Below, piece by piece: positions 9,933 to 19,802 of a stretch of DNA of 64,000 nt; the first letter of the stretch is position 1; each line of letters starts with the position of its first letter. A program made the position numbers and the translations under genes. The stretch is from Nocardioides sp. GTDB lineage: Bacteria; Actinomycetota; Actinomycetes; Propionibacteriales; Nocardioidaceae. Below the pieces are notes generated by a model. It was not told where the DNA came from and did no database searches. It saw nothing but the letters and a program-made list of their open reading frames with translations. The stretch lies in contig NZ_JACIXG010000009.1 in the NCBI RefSeq assembly GCF_014360585.1, forward strand, positions 1 to 64,000, written 5' to 3'.

Positions 9933-10595
9933 ATGTCCGAGAACCTGCTCCTGATGCTGCTCGCCGACGCCCGCCTCCCGGTCGCCGGTCACACCCAGTC
10001 CGGCCAGCTGGAGGCAGCCGTACGCTCCGGTCTCACCGCCGAGCAGGTGCCGGTCTTCATGCGCTCACGACTGGCCGGCGTCGTGAGGGTCGAGGCGGGC
10101 ACGGCGGTCGTGGCGCTGCACCGGCTGCGCGCCGGTCTGCCGTTGGAGCCGGTCCTGGACGACTGGGCCGCCCGGACGCCCGCCGCCCCGATGCGGGACA
10201 CCTCGCGCACGCTCGGCCGCGCGATGCTGCGGCTGGTCAGACGCCTGTTCCCGGACTCGCCACACGTCGCGGAGGTGGCCGCCCTCGAGCGGCCCTGCCG
10301 CCCGCTCGTCCTGGCTGCGGCGGCCGCCAGCGGTGGCATCGCGCCGGTCTCGCTGGGTCGGCTGGTGGCGTACGACGACCTGCAGACGGTCGCGTCCGCA
10401 GCCCTCAAGCTGCTGCCCCTCGACCCGCTCGACGCCACCTCGTGGGTGCACGACCTGCTCCCGGAGGCCGAGCTGCTCGCCACCGAGGTCGCCCCGCTCA
10501 CCGAGCCCCACCAGATCCCGGCGCCCAGTGCGCCCCAGCTAGACCTGTGGGCCCAGACCCACGCCCACACGACCAGGAGGTTGTTCAGTGCCTGA
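9933..10595 (+). CDS. ureF: urease accessory protein UreF
   Basis: [33 protein letters not shown]; position between ureC and ureG. Confidence 0.88.
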   Translation: MSENLLLMLLADARLPVAGHTQSGQLEAAVRSGLTAEQVPVFMRSRLAGVVRVEAGTAVVALHRLRAGLPLEPVLDDWAARTPAAPMRDTSRTLGRAMLRLVRRLFPDSPHVAEVAALERPCRPLVLAAAAASGGIAPVSLGRLVAYDDLQTVASAALKLLPLDPLDATSWVHDLLPEAELLATEVAPLTEPHQIPAPSAPQLDLWAQTHAHTTRRLFSA

Positions 10596-11418
10596 GAACA
10601 CGACGAAAAGCACGCCGAGTCGGCTCATCCTGACCGAATCGGAGCGCGAGTCGGCTCGTTATAACGAGCCGGCTCGGCATGGATTGACGTCAGAACGAGC
10701 CGACTCGATCCCGACTGAGGCGGCCAGAGGTCTACGGATCGGGGTCTGTGGTCCGGTCGGAACTGGCAAGAGCTCGCTCATCGCGCTGCTGTGCCGTGAG
10801 CTGGCCGCCGATCTGGAGATCGGCGTGGTCACCAATGACATTTACACCGACGAGGACGCCCGCTTCCTCCGCTCCGCGGGCGTCCTCGACCCGGCCCGCA
10901 TCCGCGCGGTCGAGACCGGCGCCTGCCCCCACACCGCCATCCGCGACGACGTCACCGCCAACCTGATCGCCGTCGAGGAGCTCGAGGAGGAGTTCGCCCC
11001 GCTGGACGTGGTCCTGGTCGAGTCCGGCGGCGACAACCTCACCGCGACGTTCTCACCGGCGCTGGTCGACACCCAGATCTTCCTGATCGACGTCGCCGGC
11101 GGCGGCGACGTCGCCCGCAAGGGAGGCCCCGGCATCGAGCGCGCCGACCTGCTCGTGGTCAACAAGACCGACCTGGCCCCGTACGTCGGTGTCGACCCGT
11201 CCGCGATGGTCTCGGACGCGGGGTCGGTCCGCGAGGGCCGCCCGGTCATCGCGCTCTCCCGCACCGATCCGGCCTCGGTCGAGGCGCTGGTGGAGTGGGT
11301 GAGCTCAGAGCTGGCCCGGCACCGCGGCGGTGGCCTGGTTCCGGCCGACCCGGGTCCGATGGCGCCGCACTTCCACGTGGACGAGACCAGCCATGTCCAC
11401 GACCACCAGCACGCCTGA
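10588..11418 (+). CDS. ureG: urease accessory GTPase UreG, with unusual N-terminal extension
   Basis: [24 protein letters not shown]...[21 protein letters not shown]...[18 protein letters not shown]; His-rich C-terminus. Confidence 0.95.
   Translation: MPENTTKSTPSRLILTESERESARYNEPARHGLTSERADSIPTEAARGLRIGVCGPVGTGKSSLIALLCRELAADLEIGVVTNDIYTDEDARFLRSAGVLDPARIRAVETGACPHTAIRDDVTANLIAVEELEEEFAPLDVVLVESGGDNLTATFSPALVDTQIFLIDVAGGGDVARKGGPGIERADLLVVNKTDLAPYVGVDPSAMVSDAGSVREGRPVIALSRTDPASVEALVEWVSSELARHRGGGLVPADPGPMAPHFHVDETSHVHDHQHA
10648..10675. repeat. palindrome within the ureG 5' coding region
   Basis: GAGTCGGCTCGTTATAACGAGCCGGCTC: two 14-nt arms, inverted except for one position; related GAGTCGGCTC/GAGCCGACTC words flank it. 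Confidence 0.8.
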
Positions 11419-12148
11419 GCTGGCCACCGGCTCCCTGACCCGGGTGCGGGTCGGGACGGTCGAAGGCGGCGGCCGGGTGCGCGTGGAGTCCGACGTCACC
11501 GGATCATCGACGGCCCCGGCGCTGCGGCCGATGCTGCTCTCCAGCGACACTCGCGCGGCGCGGATCTCGCTGGTCCCCGACGGCGCGATGCTCCTGGCCG
11601 GCGACCAGGTCGCCGTCGAGGTCGAGGTGGGGGAGGGCGCGAGCCTGACCCTGGTCGAGCCGGCCGGGACGGTCGCCTACGACATGGACGGCGGCCACGC
11701 GGACTGGACGGTCACGATCACCCTCGCCGAGGGTGCCACCTTGGTCTGGGCCGGTGAGCCCTTCGTGGTCTCCGCTGGCGCCGACGTCACTCGTGACACC
11801 CAGGTCACGCTCGGCCCCGGCGCCAGGCTCGCCGTTCGCGAGACCCTTGTCCTCGGTCGCCACGGCGAGCGCCCCGGCCGGGTGAGCACCACGTGGTCGG
11901 CTCATCAGCACGACGGGCGCCCCGTACTGGTCGAGTCCCTCGACCTGGACGCGAGCTCGCTGGTGCCGGGCCTCCTCGGCCGGCACCGAGTGCTCGCATC
12001 GGTGACCACGTTCGGCCTCGACCTCCCGACCGACGTCTGCCCGGAGGGCCGGCTCGACCTGGAGCGCGGCGGCACGCTGTGGCGCCACCTGGCCGGCGAG
12101 GCCCACGAGATCCCGACACAACCCTGGGAATGCGTCAAGACTGGTTGA
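11393..12148 (+). CDS. ureD: urease accessory protein UreD
   Basis: [52 protein letters not shown]; directly after ureG. Confidence 0.88.
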   Translation: MSTTTSTPELATGSLTRVRVGTVEGGGRVRVESDVTGSSTAPALRPMLLSSDTRAARISLVPDGAMLLAGDQVAVEVEVGEGASLTLVEPAGTVAYDMDGGHADWTVTITLAEGATLVWAGEPFVVSAGADVTRDTQVTLGPGARLAVRETLVLGRHGERPGRVSTTWSAHQHDGRPVLVESLDLDASSLVPGLLGRHRVLASVTTFGLDLPTDVCPEGRLDLERGGTLWRHLAGEAHEIPTQPWECVKTG

Positions 12149-12161
12149 GGGTTCCACCGAT

Positions 12162-12371
12162 ATGACTGAGATCGAGATCGAGGGCGGGTCCCTCTACGTC
12201 GGCTCCCCCGAGACGGTCGCCCGGAGGCTGGCCGGCACGATCAAGGTGCTCGGCGTCGACCGGTTCGACCTGAAGTACGACCAGGGCCGTGTGCGCCACG
12301 AGGACCTGATGGGCTCGATCGAGCTCTACGGCACCCGGGTCGTACCGCTCGTCAAGGACATGCTGGGCTGA
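12162..12371 (+). pseudogene. C-terminal remnant of an LLM-class (luciferase-like) flavin-dependent oxidoreductase
   Basis: 69 aa; YVGSPETVARRLAGTIKVLGVDRFDLKYDQGRVRHEDLMGSIELYGTRVVPLVKDML matches only the C-terminal end of LLM oxidoreductases. Confidence 0.65.
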
Positions 12372-12382
12372 TCGGCTCAGCG

Positions 12383-13843
12383 TCAGCCCAGCCAGCTCGA
12401 GATCGGGTTGATCGCGAAGTAGACGGCGAACAGCGCCGCCACCAGCCACATCAGCGGGTGCAGCTTCCTCGCCTCGCCGCGGACGATCTTGATGAGCACG
12501 TAGGCGAGGAAGCCGGCGCCGATGCCGACCGAGATCGAGTAGGTGAACGGCATCAGCACGATCGTCAGGAACGCGGGGATCGCGATGCCCGGATCGATCC
12601 AGTTGATGTCCATGACCTGCTGCATCATCAAGAAGCCGACGAGCACCAGGGCAGGCACCGCCGCCTCCGACGGGATGACGGTGACAAGGGGAGCCAGGAA
12701 CGTGGTGAGCAGGAAGAGCACACCGGTGACGACCGCCGCCAGGCCGGTGCGGGCGCCCTCGCCGACGCCGGAGGCGGACTCGACGTAGGAGGTGTTGGAC
12801 GAGACACCGCCGGCACCACCGGCCGCGGCGGCCAGCGAGTCGACGACGAGGATCGAGCGCGTACGCGGTGGGGTGCCGTCCTTCTGCAGCAGCCCGGCCT
12901 CGGAGCCGATCGCGGTCATCGTGCCCATGGTGTCGAAGAAGTCGGCGAGCATGAGCGTGAAGATCAGCAGCACCGCGGTCACGATGCCGACGCTCTCGAA
13001 GGAGCCGAGCAGGTTGAACTCGCCCAGCGTCGCGAACGATGGCCAGTCGACGATCTTGTCCGGCATGGCCGGGACGTTGAGAGACCAGCCAGTCGGGTTC
13101 TCGGGGCTGCTGGCGCCGAGCTTGACGATCGCCTCGACGATGATGGCAAGGACCGTGGTCACGGCGATCGAGATCAGGATCGCGCCGCGCACCCTGCGCA
13201 CCCACAGGGTGATGACGAGGGCGAGACCGATGACGAAGACCAGGACCGGCCAGCCCGCGAGCTGCCCGGCCGGGCCCAGCTGCACCGGGACAGTGGTGTT
13301 CGCGGCGTCGGGGATGCGGCGTACGAATCCGGCGTCGACGAAGCCGATCACCGCGATGAACAGACCGATACCGACCGAGATCGCGGTCTTGAGCTCTCGC
13401 GGCACGGCGTGGAAGACGGCCTCCCGGAATCCGGTCAGGACCAGCACGAGGATCACCAGACCCTCGATCACCACCAGACCCATGGCATCGGCCCAGGTCA
13501 TCTGCCCCGCGATCGAGAACGCGACGAACGCGTTGAGCCCGAGCCCGGTGGCCAACGCCATCGGGTAATTGGCGACAAGACCCATCAAGATGGTCATCAC
13601 GCCCGCCACCAGCGCCGTCCCGGCCGCGATCGCGGCGATGTTGTCGCCGCTGCTGCCACCGAGGAGGTCACCGTTGACGTCTTCCGCGAAGCCCAGGATC
13701 AGCGGGTTCAGCGCGACGATGTAGGCCATCGTGACGAACGTGACGACGCCACCGCGGACCTCGCGTGCGACCGTGGAGCCGCGGGCACTGATCTGGAAGA
13801 ACCGATCAACGGCGTTGGTACGTGACGGGGTCGAGATGCTCAC
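12383..13843 (-). CDS. NCS2 family permease (AzgA-like purine permease)
   Basis: RFFQISARGSTVAREVRGGVVTFVTMAYIVALNPLILG; multiple TM segments; GTG start chosen at 13843. Confidence 0.88.
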   Translation of the reverse strand: MSISTPSRTNAVDRFFQISARGSTVAREVRGGVVTFVTMAYIVALNPLILGFAEDVNGDLLGGSSGDNIAAIAAGTALVAGVMTILMGLVANYPMALATGLGLNAFVAFSIAGQMTWADAMGLVVIEGLVILVLVLTGFREAVFHAVPRELKTAISVGIGLFIAVIGFVDAGFVRRIPDAANTTVPVQLGPAGQLAGWPVLVFVIGLALVITLWVRRVRGAILISIAVTTVLAIIVEAIVKLGASSPENPTGWSLNVPAMPDKIVDWPSFATLGEFNLLGSFESVGIVTAVLLIFTLMLADFFDTMGTMTAIGSEAGLLQKDGTPPRTRSILVVDSLAAAAGGAGGVSSNTSYVESASGVGEGARTGLAAVVTGVLFLLTTFLAPLVTVIPSEAAVPALVLVGFLMMQQVMDINWIDPGIAIPAFLTIVLMPFTYSISVGIGAGFLAYVLIKIVRGEARKLHPLMWLVAALFAVYFAINPISSWLG

Positions 13844-13949
13844 GGCCGAATCATCGCAGATGTGGGCCGCTGGGCCTTGACCTCCCTGCGACGGACAGCT
13901 CCGCAAGCGGCCGGTTGCTACCTTCGACCGAGACGGAAGGGGCTCGACG

Positions 13950-15128
13950 ATGAAGACCGGCCAGAACATGACCGCTGAGGAGATCGACTCCACGGAGCCT
14001 GACTCCTTCGGCAACGGTGTGTTGACCCGACGTCACCCCGAGCTGATCGCGAAGGTGCGATTGAGCGTCCCGTACCCGCCGGCGGTCCAGCGCAGTCTCG
14101 ACCAGCTTGCTGAGACGATCCGGGACGTCGTGCCGCCCTTCACCGAGCCTTCCGCGGACCGGACCGCATGGGAGGCCTGGGTGGCCCCGTACGTCGGTCG
14201 CCCTTGGCTCGAGGTTCCGTTCCTGTGGGCGGAGTCGTACTTCTACCGGCTTCTGTTGCAGGCCACCGGCTACTTCGGCGACGGTCCGTGGGCTGGTGTC
14301 GACCCGTTCAAGTCGCAGAAGGACGCTGAGCTCGTCTCGGGCGAGCTGGATCGGGACCTGGACCAGATCGCGGGCATCGTCACGGCCCCCGAAGAGGAGG
14401 GGCTGCACAGTGCTCTGCTCGCGTCGTTGTGGGGCAATCGATCCGACCTCGGGTTCCGGCTCTCCAAGCCGCAGTCGGCCGACGCCGCGCAGGTCGACGA
14501 TCTCATCGTCGACGACGCCAACCAGGTCTGGTCCCATCTGAGCGAGCACGACGCCGGCAGGGTGGACCTGATCGCAGACAACGCCGGCCGTGAGCTCGTC
14601 TCCGACCTGGTGCTCATCGACCGGCTCTTGAGCACACGTCGCGCGGCGCGGGTGGTCCTGCACCTGAAACCGCAGCCCTACTTCGTCTCCGACGCCACCG
14701 TCCATGATCTGCTCACGATCCTCGGCCACCTCAGCAGCCACACCGGCGCGGTGGCCGCCATGACAGCACGACTTGCGGCCGCGATCGCCGACGGGCGGAT
14801 CGCGATCCAAGCCCACGCGTTCTGGTGCAGCCCGCTGACCTTCCACGACATCCCCGACGACCTCGCTGGTGGATTCAAGGAATCCGGCCTCGTGATCGTC
14901 AAGGGCGACCTCAACTATCGTCGCCTTGTCGGCGACCGATGCTGGCCGCCCGCCTCGAGCTTTTCCGACCTCGTCGAGCACTTCCCGGCACCGCTGGTGG
15001 CGCTACGGACACTGAAGTCCGACCTGGCTGTCGGTATCCCGGACGATCGCCTCGCGCTCCTGGAAGCGCACGAACCTGGCTGGCGCACCGACGGGACTCA
15101 CGCTGTGCTCCAGGCACGTCTCTCGTAA
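13950..15128 (+). CDS. ARMT1-like / DUF89 damage-control phosphatase family protein
   Basis: LIDRLLS...VVLHLKPQPYFVSDATVHDLL; FWCSPLTFHDIPDDLAGGFKESGLVIVKGDLNYRRLVGDRCW. Confidence 0.8.
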   Translation: MKTGQNMTAEEIDSTEPDSFGNGVLTRRHPELIAKVRLSVPYPPAVQRSLDQLAETIRDVVPPFTEPSADRTAWEAWVAPYVGRPWLEVPFLWAESYFYRLLLQATGYFGDGPWAGVDPFKSQKDAELVSGELDRDLDQIAGIVTAPEEEGLHSALLASLWGNRSDLGFRLSKPQSADAAQVDDLIVDDANQVWSHLSEHDAGRVDLIADNAGRELVSDLVLIDRLLSTRRAARVVLHLKPQPYFVSDATVHDLLTILGHLSSHTGAVAAMTARLAAAIADGRIAIQAHAFWCSPLTFHDIPDDLAGGFKESGLVIVKGDLNYRRLVGDRCWPPASSFSDLVEHFPAPLVALRTLKSDLAVGIPDDRLALLEAHEPGWRTDGTHAVLQARLS

Positions 15129-15138
15129 GTCTCCGGCT

Positions 15139-15167
15139 GCCGGTTCCCAGAAGCTGGGCGAGCCGGC
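15139..15167. terminator. hairpin between convergent genes
   Basis: GCCGG-tt-CCCAG-aag-CTGGG-cgag-CCGGC. Confidence 0.5.
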
Positions 15168-15185
15168 GACCGCACCAGCGACCTT

Positions 15186-15587
15186 TCAGTTGATCGTTCT
15201 CACCGGGCAGCGCGCGACGCCCGCCTTTGCGATGCGTACGTCGGCGGTGACGAGGGTGAGGTCGTGCGACTCGGCGACGGCGACGTAGCCGGCGTCGTAG
15301 GCCGACAGGTTGCTGCGCAGCTCCCACATCCGGGGCAGGCATGGGCCGGTGGGAGCGGTGATCACCGTGATCGCCTGAAGCCAGTGCAGCGCCCGTTCCG
15401 CATCCCGGTCGGTGAGCTTGCCTCCGAGGAGGAGTCCCCGGAAGACACTGAGCACCTCGGTGCGCCAGATCTCTGGGACAACCCATTCGGGGTCGTCGGC
15501 GAGGATCCTGGTCGCCGCGTTCACCCGAGGGTCGGCGTCCGGATCTGCGAAGAGAAGTGTGACTGCGGAAGCGTCGGGGACGATCAC
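15186..15587 (-). CDS. vapC: VapC-like PIN domain toxin
   Basis: MIVPDASAVTLLFADPD...NLSAYDAGYVAVAESHDLTLVTADVRIA; 4-bp overlap with the upstream antitoxin. Confidence 0.88.
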   Translation of the reverse strand: MIVPDASAVTLLFADPDADPRVNAATRILADDPEWVVPEIWRTEVLSVFRGLLLGGKLTDRDAERALHWLQAITVITAPTGPCLPRMWELRSNLSAYDAGYVAVAESHDLTLVTADVRIAKAGVARCPVRTIN

Positions 15588-15832
15588 GCAGCGCCCTCGG
15601 TGCGATCACCGCGGGCGGTGTCGCGTGCGGCGAGCACGTCCTCGGCGGTGAACTTCGAATCGCCTCGGGCGGCGACCACGCGCTCGATCAGGGCCTGGTT
15701 GTTGGCGAAGGACGCCTCCCGGAGGACGACGTCACGCAGGTAGGAGTTCAGCGACTGCCCGCGGTCCTTCGCGCGCTGGGCCAGGACGTCGCGTACGTCA
15801 TCGGGGATGTCGCGGATCTGCAGGTAGGCCAT
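15584..15832 (-). CDS. vapB: VapB/FitA-type RHH antitoxin
   Basis: MAYLQIRDIPDDVRDVLAQRAKDRGQSLNSYLRDVVLREA. Confidence 0.85.
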   Translation of the reverse strand: MAYLQIRDIPDDVRDVLAQRAKDRGQSLNSYLRDVVLREASFANNQALIERVVAARGDSKFTAEDVLAARDTARGDRTEGAA

Positions 15833-15862
15833 GCATTCATTATGCGTGCATTATGAATGCAT
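15831..15862. promoter_or_regulatory. putative VapBC autoregulatory operator overlapping the vapB start
   Basis: ATGCATTCATTATGCGTGCATTATGAATGCAT: near-perfect inverted repeat, AT-rich in a GC-rich context. Confidence 0.6.
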
Positions 15863-15932
15863 ATCAACGCATATGTGGTCCGTCGGTGCAGTAGACCGGC
15901 GCGAGCGACAGGGCAGACGTCGCGAGATCCCG

Positions 15933-15972
15933 CATGGCGGAGGACCGTTCCTGAGGAAGGGCCTCCGCCGTG
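15933..15972 (-). terminator. strong hairpin downstream of the OYE gene
   Basis: CATGGCGGAGG...TTCCTgAGGAA...CCTCCGCCGTG. Confidence 0.55.
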
Positions 15973-16000
15973 CGCGTCCAGGTGAGCCGCGAATCAGGGC

Positions 16001-17092
16001 TCAGGCGGTCCACTCCGGGTAGTCGGTGTAGCCGGCCTCGCCGCCGCCGTAGAAGGTCGCCGGGTTCTGCTCGTTGAGCGGCAGCTGCTCCTGCAGGCGA
16101 CGGGGAAGGTCCGGGTTGGCGATGAAGGTGCGCCCGAAGGCGGCCGCGTCGATCAGGTCGGCCCCGAGAAGCCTTTCGGCCTTCTCCGAGGTGTAGGCGC
16201 CCGCGGCCACGATCGGGCCGGGGTGTGCGGTGCGCAGCTGCTTGCGGTAGTCGTCGCTCAGCTCCGGGCCGCCGGCCCAGTCGGGCTCGGAGAGGTGCAA
16301 GAACGCGATGCCGCGCTTGCCGATCTCGGTGGCGAGGTAGAGGCCCATCTCGGCGCCTTCGGGGTCCTCGACACCGTTGAACGAGCCGATCGGGGAGATC
16401 CGGATGGCGACGTGCTCGGCGTCCCACTCCGCGATGACCGCGTCCAGCACCTCGAGGGTGAGGCGGGCGCGGTTCTCCAGAGAGCCGCCGTAGGAGTCGG
16501 TGCGCTCGTTGCTGCTCGCGCTGGAGAACTGGTGCAGCAGGTAGCCGTGGGCGGCGTGGACCTCGACCATGTCGAAGCCGGCCTCACGGGCGTTGCGGGT
16601 GGCGCGACGGTAGTCGTCGACCACGCCCGCGATCTCCTCGGTCTCCAGGGCGCGGGGAGTGGGGCAGCTGACCCGGGTCGGGGTGCCGTCCTCGCCGCGT
16701 ACGGTGGTGCGGTTGCGATAGGGGAGCGCGGAGGCGCTCACCGGGAGGTCGCCGTCGTGGAAGGACTCGTGGGAGACCCGGCCCACGTGCCACAGCTGCG
16801 CCGCGATCCGTCCACCGGCCTCGTGCACGACGTCGGTGATCTGCCGCCACCCCTCGACCTGCTCGGCCGAGTAGATGCCTGGGGTGTCCATGTAGCCCTT
16901 GCCCTGCGGCGAGATCTGGGTGCCCTCGGAGACGATCAGTCCCGCCGAGGCGCGCTGCCGGTAGTAGTCGGCCATCAAGGCGTTGGGTACGTCACCGGGC
17001 TGACTGGCGCGCATGCGGGTCAGCGGCGCCATCAGGACCCGGTTGGGCAGGGTCGTCGAACCCAGGCTCAACGGTGAGAAGAGTGAAGTCAT
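16001..17092 (-). CDS. NADH:flavin oxidoreductase / Old Yellow Enzyme family alkene reductase
   Basis: MTSLFSPLSLGSTTLPNRVLMAPLTRMRA...WHVGRVSH...VHAAHGYLLHQFSSASSNERTDSYGGSLENR. Confidence 0.94.
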   Translation of the reverse strand: MTSLFSPLSLGSTTLPNRVLMAPLTRMRASQPGDVPNALMADYYRQRASAGLIVSEGTQISPQGKGYMDTPGIYSAEQVEGWRQITDVVHEAGGRIAAQLWHVGRVSHESFHDGDLPVSASALPYRNRTTVRGEDGTPTRVSCPTPRALETEEIAGVVDDYRRATRNAREAGFDMVEVHAAHGYLLHQFSSASSNERTDSYGGSLENRARLTLEVLDAVIAEWDAEHVAIRISPIGSFNGVEDPEGAEMGLYLATEIGKRGIAFLHLSEPDWAGGPELSDDYRKQLRTAHPGPIVAAGAYTSEKAERLLGADLIDAAAFGRTFIANPDLPRRLQEQLPLNEQNPATFYGGGEAGYTDYPEWTA

Positions 17093-17115
17093 GTGACGCT
17101 CAACTGAGCGGTTGC

Positions 17116-18288
17116 TCATATTGTTCCCCGCGGAACCGGAACGGCGGAGTTCGCGATGACGAGCGCGCCCATGACGCCGGCGTTCTCGCCGAGCTCGCTC
17201 GGCACCACGTCGAGGGCCGCGGCGGTGTCGGGCTGGGTGAAACGGTCGATGGAGTCCTTGATCCCGAGGACGAAGGACTCCGAGTCGCGCATCGTGTCGC
17301 CCACGACGATCAGCGCCGGGTTGAGGTGGTTGCAGAGGTCGGCCAGTACGCGGCCGACGGCACGCCCGGCGTCGTCGAGGATCCGGTTGACCCGGATGTC
17401 GCCCTCCTGGGCGAGCTCGAGGAGCCGCTCGACGCTCAGCGTCTCGGCGTAGGCGGGCTGCAGCAGCTCGACGAGCCGGGACCCGCCGAACGCCTTCTCC
17501 AGACAGCCGCGGTTGCCGCACCGGCAGATCGGGCCGTTGTCCTCGAAACGTACGTGGCCGATCTCGCCGGCGATCCCGGTGACGCCCCGGAAGAGCTCGC
17601 CCGCCAGGATCAGCCCGGCGCCGATGCCGCTGGAGGCCTTGACGTAGATGACGTCGTCGACGTCGCGTGCCGCGCCGTGCGCGACCTCGGCGAGCGCGCC
17701 GAGGTTGGCGTCGTTCTCGACCTGCACGGGCATGCCGAGGCGGCGGGCCAGCTCCTCGCCCGGAGCCAGGTCGATCCAGTTGGCCAGGATGGGGGAGACG
17801 ACGACCCCGCTGTGCGGGTCGACCGGTCCGGGGATCCCCATGCCGACTCCGAGGACCCGGTCCGTCCTGGGGTCGATGCCGGCCGCCGCCAGGCACTCGT
17901 GCACGAGCGCTGCGGCCCGGTCGATGGTCTCGATGGGGGAGTTGTCGGCGTCTAGCCGGATCTCGTGCTCGGCCAGGGGCTTCGCCGCCAGATCGGCGAC
18001 GGCGACCCGGACGTGCCGGTGGCCGATGTCGACGCCGACGAGCGTGCCGGGAGCGCCGTTGACGGTGAGGAGCGACGGCGGCCGCCCGCCTCCGCGGGGC
18101 AGGGCGGCGCCGGTGGTCTCGACGATCTGCTCGGAGGCGAGCAGCTCTTGGACGATGCTCGACACCGTGCTGCGGGACAGTCCGGTGCGCTGGGCGAGCT
18201 CGGCGCGGCTGACCGGCGCCGACCGTCCCAGGAGATCCAGAATCTGGGAACGATTGGCGACGCGAGGCCGCGACTCCGGAGTGGTCAT
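17116..18288 (-). CDS. ROK family transcriptional regulator
   Basis: N-terminal HTH RAELAQRTGLSRSTVSSIVQELL plus ROK sugar kinase-like domain with CRCGNRGCLEKAFG. Confidence 0.92.
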   Translation of the reverse strand: MTTPESRPRVANRSQILDLLGRSAPVSRAELAQRTGLSRSTVSSIVQELLASEQIVETTGAALPRGGGRPPSLLTVNGAPGTLVGVDIGHRHVRVAVADLAAKPLAEHEIRLDADNSPIETIDRAAALVHECLAAAGIDPRTDRVLGVGMGIPGPVDPHSGVVVSPILANWIDLAPGEELARRLGMPVQVENDANLGALAEVAHGAARDVDDVIYVKASSGIGAGLILAGELFRGVTGIAGEIGHVRFEDNGPICRCGNRGCLEKAFGGSRLVELLQPAYAETLSVERLLELAQEGDIRVNRILDDAGRAVGRVLADLCNHLNPALIVVGDTMRDSESFVLGIKDSIDRFTQPDTAAALDVVPSELGENAGVMGALVIANSAVPVPRGTI

Positions 18289-18308
18289 GCCGAGACTGTA
18301 GGTGATTA

Positions 18309-18323
18309 TGTCGAATTGCGACA
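18309..18323. promoter_or_regulatory. putative operator between divergent ROK regulator and sugar ABC operon
   Basis: TGTCG-AATTG-CGACA inverted repeat. Confidence 0.4.
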
Positions 18324-18456
18324 GATATCAGGTTGAAAACGTCTTCTGTTGTGCGTTGACTAGACAGAAAGGAGAGGCGTACGTTGTCCCGGCACGCGGC
18401 CGCGAGTAACCCAGATCACTCACCGACGTAGCGGCCGCGCAACCGGAGGATCAAAG

Positions 18457-19728
18457 ATGAACGCAACGCGTAAGGCCCTGGCCGCCGGCCTGGCCGCCCT
18501 GAGCCTGCTGGCGGTCTCCGCCTGCGGGAGCGACAGCGAGAGCGGCAGCACCAATGAGGTGGAGGTCTTCACCTGGTGGGCCGAGGGTAGTGAGAAGGCC
18601 GGGCTCGACGCCCTGGTCAAGGTGTTCGACGACCAGAACCCCGATCTGAAGTTCGTCAACGGGGCCGTCGCCGGAGGCGCCGGCAGCGACGCGAAGAACG
18701 TGCTCCAGTCCCGCCTGCAGAACGGTGAGCCCCCGGCCACCTTCCAGGCGCACGCGGGTGCTGAGCTGACCGACTACATCAACGCCGGCCAGATCGAGGA
18801 CCTCACCGACCTCTACGAGGAGAAGGGCTGGAACGAGCGCTTCCCGGAGGGCCTCCTCGAGCGACTGAAGCAGGACGGCGGCATCTACTCCGTCCCCTCG
18901 AACATCCACCGCGCCAACGTGCTCTGGGCCAACCCGGCCGTCCTGGAGAAGGCCGGCATTGATGCCAACAAGACCTACGACTCGCTCGACGCCTGGATCG
19001 CCGACCTGAAGAAGATCAAGGCCAAGGGCATCATCCCGCTCTCGATCGCGACCGACTGGACGCAGGTCCACCTGCTCGAGAGCGTGCTCCTCGCCGACCT
19101 CGGCGCCGAGGCGTACAACGGTCTCTGGGACGGCACCACCGACTGGAGCGGCAGCGAGGTCGAGGCCGCGCTGGCGAAGTACAGCACTCTCCTCTCGCTG
19201 ACCAACACCGACCGTCAGGGACTCGACTGGCCGGACGCGACCCAGCTGGTCATCGACGGCCAGGCCGCGTTCAACGTCATGGGCGACTGGGCCGAGGCGG
19301 CCTTCCAGGAGCAGAAGAAGACCCTCGGCACCGACTACACCGCGACCCCGGTCCCGGGCACCGCGGGCGTCTTCGACTTCCTGGCCGACTCGTTCACCAT
19401 GCCGGTGGACGGCCCCAACCCCGAGGGCACGGAGGCCTGGCTCGACACCATCGCCAGCGACGAGGGTCAGGTGGCCTTCAACAAGGCGAAGGGCTCGATC
19501 CCGGCCAGCACCACGGCCGACACCGCCGACTTCAACGAGTACCAGCAGACCGCGATCAAGTCGTGGGCCGAGGACGAGATCGTCTCCTCGCTCGCCCACG
19601 GCGCCGCGACCTCGGTCAACTGGCTGACCGACATCACCGCCGCCGTCGCGAAGTTCGGCAGCAACAACGACGTCGCCGGGCTCCAGGAGGGCCTCGTCGA
19701 GGCCGCCGAGGACAACAAGCCCGAGTGA
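18457..19728 (+). CDS. sugar ABC transporter extracellular solute-binding protein
   Basis: Lipoprotein signal LLAVSACGSDSES; VEVFTWWAEGSEKAGLDALVKVFDDQNPDLKFVNGAVAGGAGSDAKNVLQSRL. Confidence 0.92.
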   Translation: MNATRKALAAGLAALSLLAVSACGSDSESGSTNEVEVFTWWAEGSEKAGLDALVKVFDDQNPDLKFVNGAVAGGAGSDAKNVLQSRLQNGEPPATFQAHAGAELTDYINAGQIEDLTDLYEEKGWNERFPEGLLERLKQDGGIYSVPSNIHRANVLWANPAVLEKAGIDANKTYDSLDAWIADLKKIKAKGIIPLSIATDWTQVHLLESVLLADLGAEAYNGLWDGTTDWSGSEVEAALAKYSTLLSLTNTDRQGLDWPDATQLVIDGQAAFNVMGDWAEAAFQEQKKTLGTDYTATPVPGTAGVFDFLADSFTMPVDGPNPEGTEAWLDTIASDEGQVAFNKAKGSIPASTTADTADFNEYQQTAIKSWAEDEIVSSLAHGAATSVNWLTDITAAVAKFGSNNDVAGLQEGLVEAAEDNKPE

Positions 19729-19761
19729 CCAGGGCTCTTCGAGCCTGTTGACCCACCCGGT

Positions 19762-19802
19762 CCGAGGGGCTGCGGCAGACAGCATCCGTCGCAGCTCCTC
19801 GG
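19762..19802 (+). terminator. intercistronic hairpin between SBP and permease genes (partial terminator or mRNA stabiliser)
   Basis: CCGAGG-g-GCTGCG...CGCAGC-t-CCTCGG. Confidence 0.45.
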
